Positions 61,944 through 64,000 of a DNA stretch of 64,000 nt are shown piece after piece. Positions within the stretch are counted from its first letter, which is position 1. Each line of letters begins with the position of its first letter. The DNA comes from Actimicrobium sp034313845 (lineage in GTDB: Bacteria > Pseudomonadota > Gammaproteobacteria > Burkholderiales > Burkholderiaceae_D). The stretch lies in NCBI RefSeq assembly GCF_034313845.1, contig NZ_JAVIWN010000003.1; one strand, 5' to 3'. The position numbers were made by a program, and so were the translations under genes. The notes beneath the pieces are model-generated. The model saw nothing but the letters and a program-made list of their open reading frames with translations. It was not told where the DNA came from and searched no databases.

Positions 61944-63761
61944 ATGGCTCGCCTAATAGATCGTATTTTTGGAATTACTACTAACAGGAATACTGGATCG
62001 GTCCGTAGTAATTCTAGTGCAGACGTGAATCCTGAATTTCAAGAACATTTTCGTGCAACTGAGAATAATCCTGACAGTTTTAAAGCTGTGCTTTCGACAT
62101 TCAGGGAGGTGATGGAGCGTTTGCCGAACAAATATAAACCTACTCCCCCCGGGCTTGGAAAATTTATTAAAAATAGTTTAAATTTATTGCGTGATTACAA
62201 GGCCTATTGCATCGCTAAAAAATCACAGCCTAATGATAAAGATTTTAATAAATTGTTTGAAATAGTTAGTCAAAGAAAGCAGATGACAACATGGCCAGAT
62301 GGCAAATGGGATATTGGTCGTCTCCTTGATCCTAACCCACCCAAAAACGATAACGATGTCGCAGCTTGTTATATACAACCCAATGTACGTGCGCAATTTC
62401 GGAAAGCCACAGAGAAAATAATTGGTACAAATCGCTTTGTTCGTCTTCTGCAACGTCGCCCTATTGATGCCGCTTCCACTAGCGCTGGAGCTCCCGCTGC
62501 CACTACCACTGCGGTCCCCGCTCTCGATCCCACGACCTCTTCCGTCAACGCGGACCTTAATCCTCCTGATGATGGAATTCCCATTGGATGGCACGAATCT
62601 GGTGATGACGACCATAGCGATGATGGTAGTGAAGATAGCGTTCGTTCTGTGTCTAGTATGGAAGATAAATTGGTGCCATCAAATATGAAGGGAAGGTTAG
62701 AAGAATCGAGCAACCTTAAATCTTCTAATAATAAAACTTCAATTGGCAGGCACAAATATGACGAAGACCCTAATGAAGTTAGCGCTAATACTCGCCCTTA
62801 TCCAAACCGTAAATTGCTGCCATCAAATCCAAATGACAGCCTAATAAAAAAGAGGCCCAAAAAGCTACTTGTCTCGAAGGAAATATCTACTAATACAAAA
62901 AATATAGTTGACTCTGATTCGACTTCTAGTGAGCATTTGTCTAATGAGGATCCATTATTTAATCGTGAATTAGAATTAACAAGTTGGACCCCTGGGGAAA
63001 AGAGAGGTGATGACGGACTTCCTATTATTTCCAGTTCCCCGACTCACACGGAATTACCGGTATTTTTTGATTCTTGGAATCCGTTTGAAGACCACAGCGA
63101 AAGCACATCCACTAATCAAGATGAAATACATTCCTCAATTACTCTGGGGGAGAGCAGTGAGCTGACACGTGGCGGTATCCAATCTCGAAATGCAATTGAA
63201 GTAGCGAGTAGTGAAGGCGATTATTCTATTCCAACAAATTTAACACTTGAAGCCCGCAAAGAATTGGTTGGTAAATCTCTAAACGTTCTTAAAAATAAAA
63301 TAAAAGAAAAAGAAAAAGAAAAAGCTCCTGAATTTATAGAAGAAAATAAATTTGAATGGTTGAAAAAGGAGTTGCAAGCGCGAATAAATGAAGTTAAAGA
63401 AATTGGTAAATTAGATGAAAATTCTTCTGAAGCTGAACGTGCAATACGTAGCCTTCACTTAAATATGTTGCAAGCCTCTGCTGACATTGCTCGTGAGCAC
63501 TTTAGGAGAATAACCGATTTTGGTTATATATCCGATAAAAATAATTTATCTATTATGGAGGACCCTCAAAAGACGTTAAGTGCAGATTATTTGGCAAGTA
63601 ATATATTAAATCGACCGCAACCAAGCAATAGTAATAACAGTAATTATTCAGTTGAAAAGAAATTAAAAGAATTGGATGAGGATGCAAATTTTACCAGCGT
63701 CGCCTCTGCTAATGTTAGGGAACCACTGAATAAAGCCGAATCCAAGAATGGAAATGGCTGA
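61944..63761 (+). CDS. Candidate type III effector 3 (605 aa, AT-rich)
   Basis: Start MARLIDRIFGITTNRNTG; TTGAGG upstream. Composition is far more AT-rich than all neighbours, with Asn/Ser/Lys/Glu-rich protein, indicating recent transfer. Residues about 25-150 look folded (FRATENNPDSFKAVLSTF, LLRDYKAYCIAKKSQ, WPDGKWDIGRLL). Residues 160-460 are mostly disordered, Ser/Asp/Thr-rich. Residues about 465-560 form a charged coiled-coil segment (KNKIKEKEKEKAPEF, WLKKELQARINEVKEI, ADIAREHFRRITDF). No signal peptide, transmembrane helix or known catalytic motif. HrpL-type promoter. Unknown family. Confidence 0.75.
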   Translation: MARLIDRIFGITTNRNTGSVRSNSSADVNPEFQEHFRATENNPDSFKAVLSTFREVMERLPNKYKPTPPGLGKFIKNSLNLLRDYKAYCIAKKSQPNDKDFNKLFEIVSQRKQMTTWPDGKWDIGRLLDPNPPKNDNDVAACYIQPNVRAQFRKATEKIIGTNRFVRLLQRRPIDAASTSAGAPAATTTAVPALDPTTSSVNADLNPPDDGIPIGWHESGDDDHSDDGSEDSVRSVSSMEDKLVPSNMKGRLEESSNLKSSNNKTSIGRHKYDEDPNEVSANTRPYPNRKLLPSNPNDSLIKKRPKKLLVSKEISTNTKNIVDSDSTSSEHLSNEDPLFNRELELTSWTPGEKRGDDGLPIISSSPTHTELPVFFDSWNPFEDHSESTSTNQDEIHSSITLGESSELTRGGIQSRNAIEVASSEGDYSIPTNLTLEARKELVGKSLNVLKNKIKEKEKEKAPEFIEENKFEWLKKELQARINEVKEIGKLDENSSEAERAIRSLHLNMLQASADIAREHFRRITDFGYISDKNNLSIMEDPQKTLSADYLASNILNRPQPSNSNNSNYSVEKKLKELDEDANFTSVASANVREPLNKAESKNGNG

Positions 63762-63856
63762 CTACGCTTCCAGCAAATTTTATTTTCGAAAAAGTGGAGG
63801 AGAAACCAAAATTACGGGCTAAAAATCGAACAACCGATGCCCCTTTTATCCTGTTT

Positions 63857-64000
63857 TCACGCAGTAGACAGAGCTTGGGCCTGCCGGTTCAAAAGCTTGT
63901 TTTTTGCTATGACAAGATTTCCCAGGCCGAACAACATAAAGACGTGCGCCGTGTTTTTTGGCAGTCCCTTGTAGCGGGTTTTGCGATGACGAAAGAGGTT
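63857..64000 (-). mobile_element. IS5-family transposase, C-terminal 47 residues (gene runs off window)
   Basis: The minus-strand frame reads NLFRHRKTRYKGLPKNTAHVF then MLFGLGNLVIAKNKLL, the typical end of IS5-group DDE transposases (R.R..YRGL.KN...L..LF.L.NL..A). The rest lies beyond the window end. The bases between effector 3 and this stop (about 95) should hold the element's terminal inverted repeat, but its partner is not visible. Confidence 0.8.

Overview
This is a 64 kb stretch of a GC-rich betaproteobacterial chromosome, most likely Burkholderiales and probably Oxalobacteraceae (Herbaspirillum/Herminiimonas/Actimicrobium-like). The placement rests on gene content: a glucokinase-HexR fusion beside zwf-pgl, a LiuR-controlled leucine catabolic operon and HrpL-type promoters. 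No rRNA or tRNA gene and no CRISPR array was seen.

Layout. 1-7.5 kb: the end of a glutathione S-transferase, a double-cupin protein, a GAF-GGDEF cyclase, two lipoproteins, an acyl-CoA ligase, and eutBC preceded by what looks like a collapsed relic of the ethanolamine permease. 7.5-16 kb: an accessory patch holding a TadE/OmpA fusion gene interrupted by an in-frame stop, a 1479-residue Sec-exported RHS protein with a BECR-like C-terminal toxin and its probable immunity gene, an orphan RHS tip, an AmpC-type beta-lactamase, a duplicated 3' end of the ABC ATPase gene, a small membrane protein, and copies of a dispersed palindromic repeat. 16-31 kb: a sugar ABC importer, divergent zwf-pgl-glk/hexR, an ankyrin protein, a chemoreceptor, an outer-membrane protein and a LamB-type porin. 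HexR-like palindromes before the ABC operon, zwf and lamB suggest one glucose-uptake and Entner-Doudoroff regulon.

31-43.8 kb: a hybrid histidine kinase followed by an outer-membrane protein and a small periplasmic binding protein, then housekeeping genes (argS, a SPOR protein, dsbA), a BtuF-like protein, two regulators and an MBL hydrolase. 43.8-59.3 kb: liuR and a long leucine/isovalerate operon (liuA, aceK, thiolase, SDR, acyl-CoA dehydrogenase, ychJ, liuB, liuC, bioB, liuD, a GhrA-like reductase, liuE). It carries bioB inside and is interrupted by a 900 bp repeat field and by an inverted pair of the dispersed repeat.

59.3-64 kb is the most interesting part. After a MITE-like element come three genes of unrecognised function. 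Each is preceded by a consensus hrp box (GGAACT-N15-CCACNNA), the promoter of the HrpL sigma factor that drives type III secretion genes. The last gene is strikingly AT-rich, and the window ends in an IS5-type transposase fragment. I read this as a small island of candidate, apparently undescribed type III effectors.
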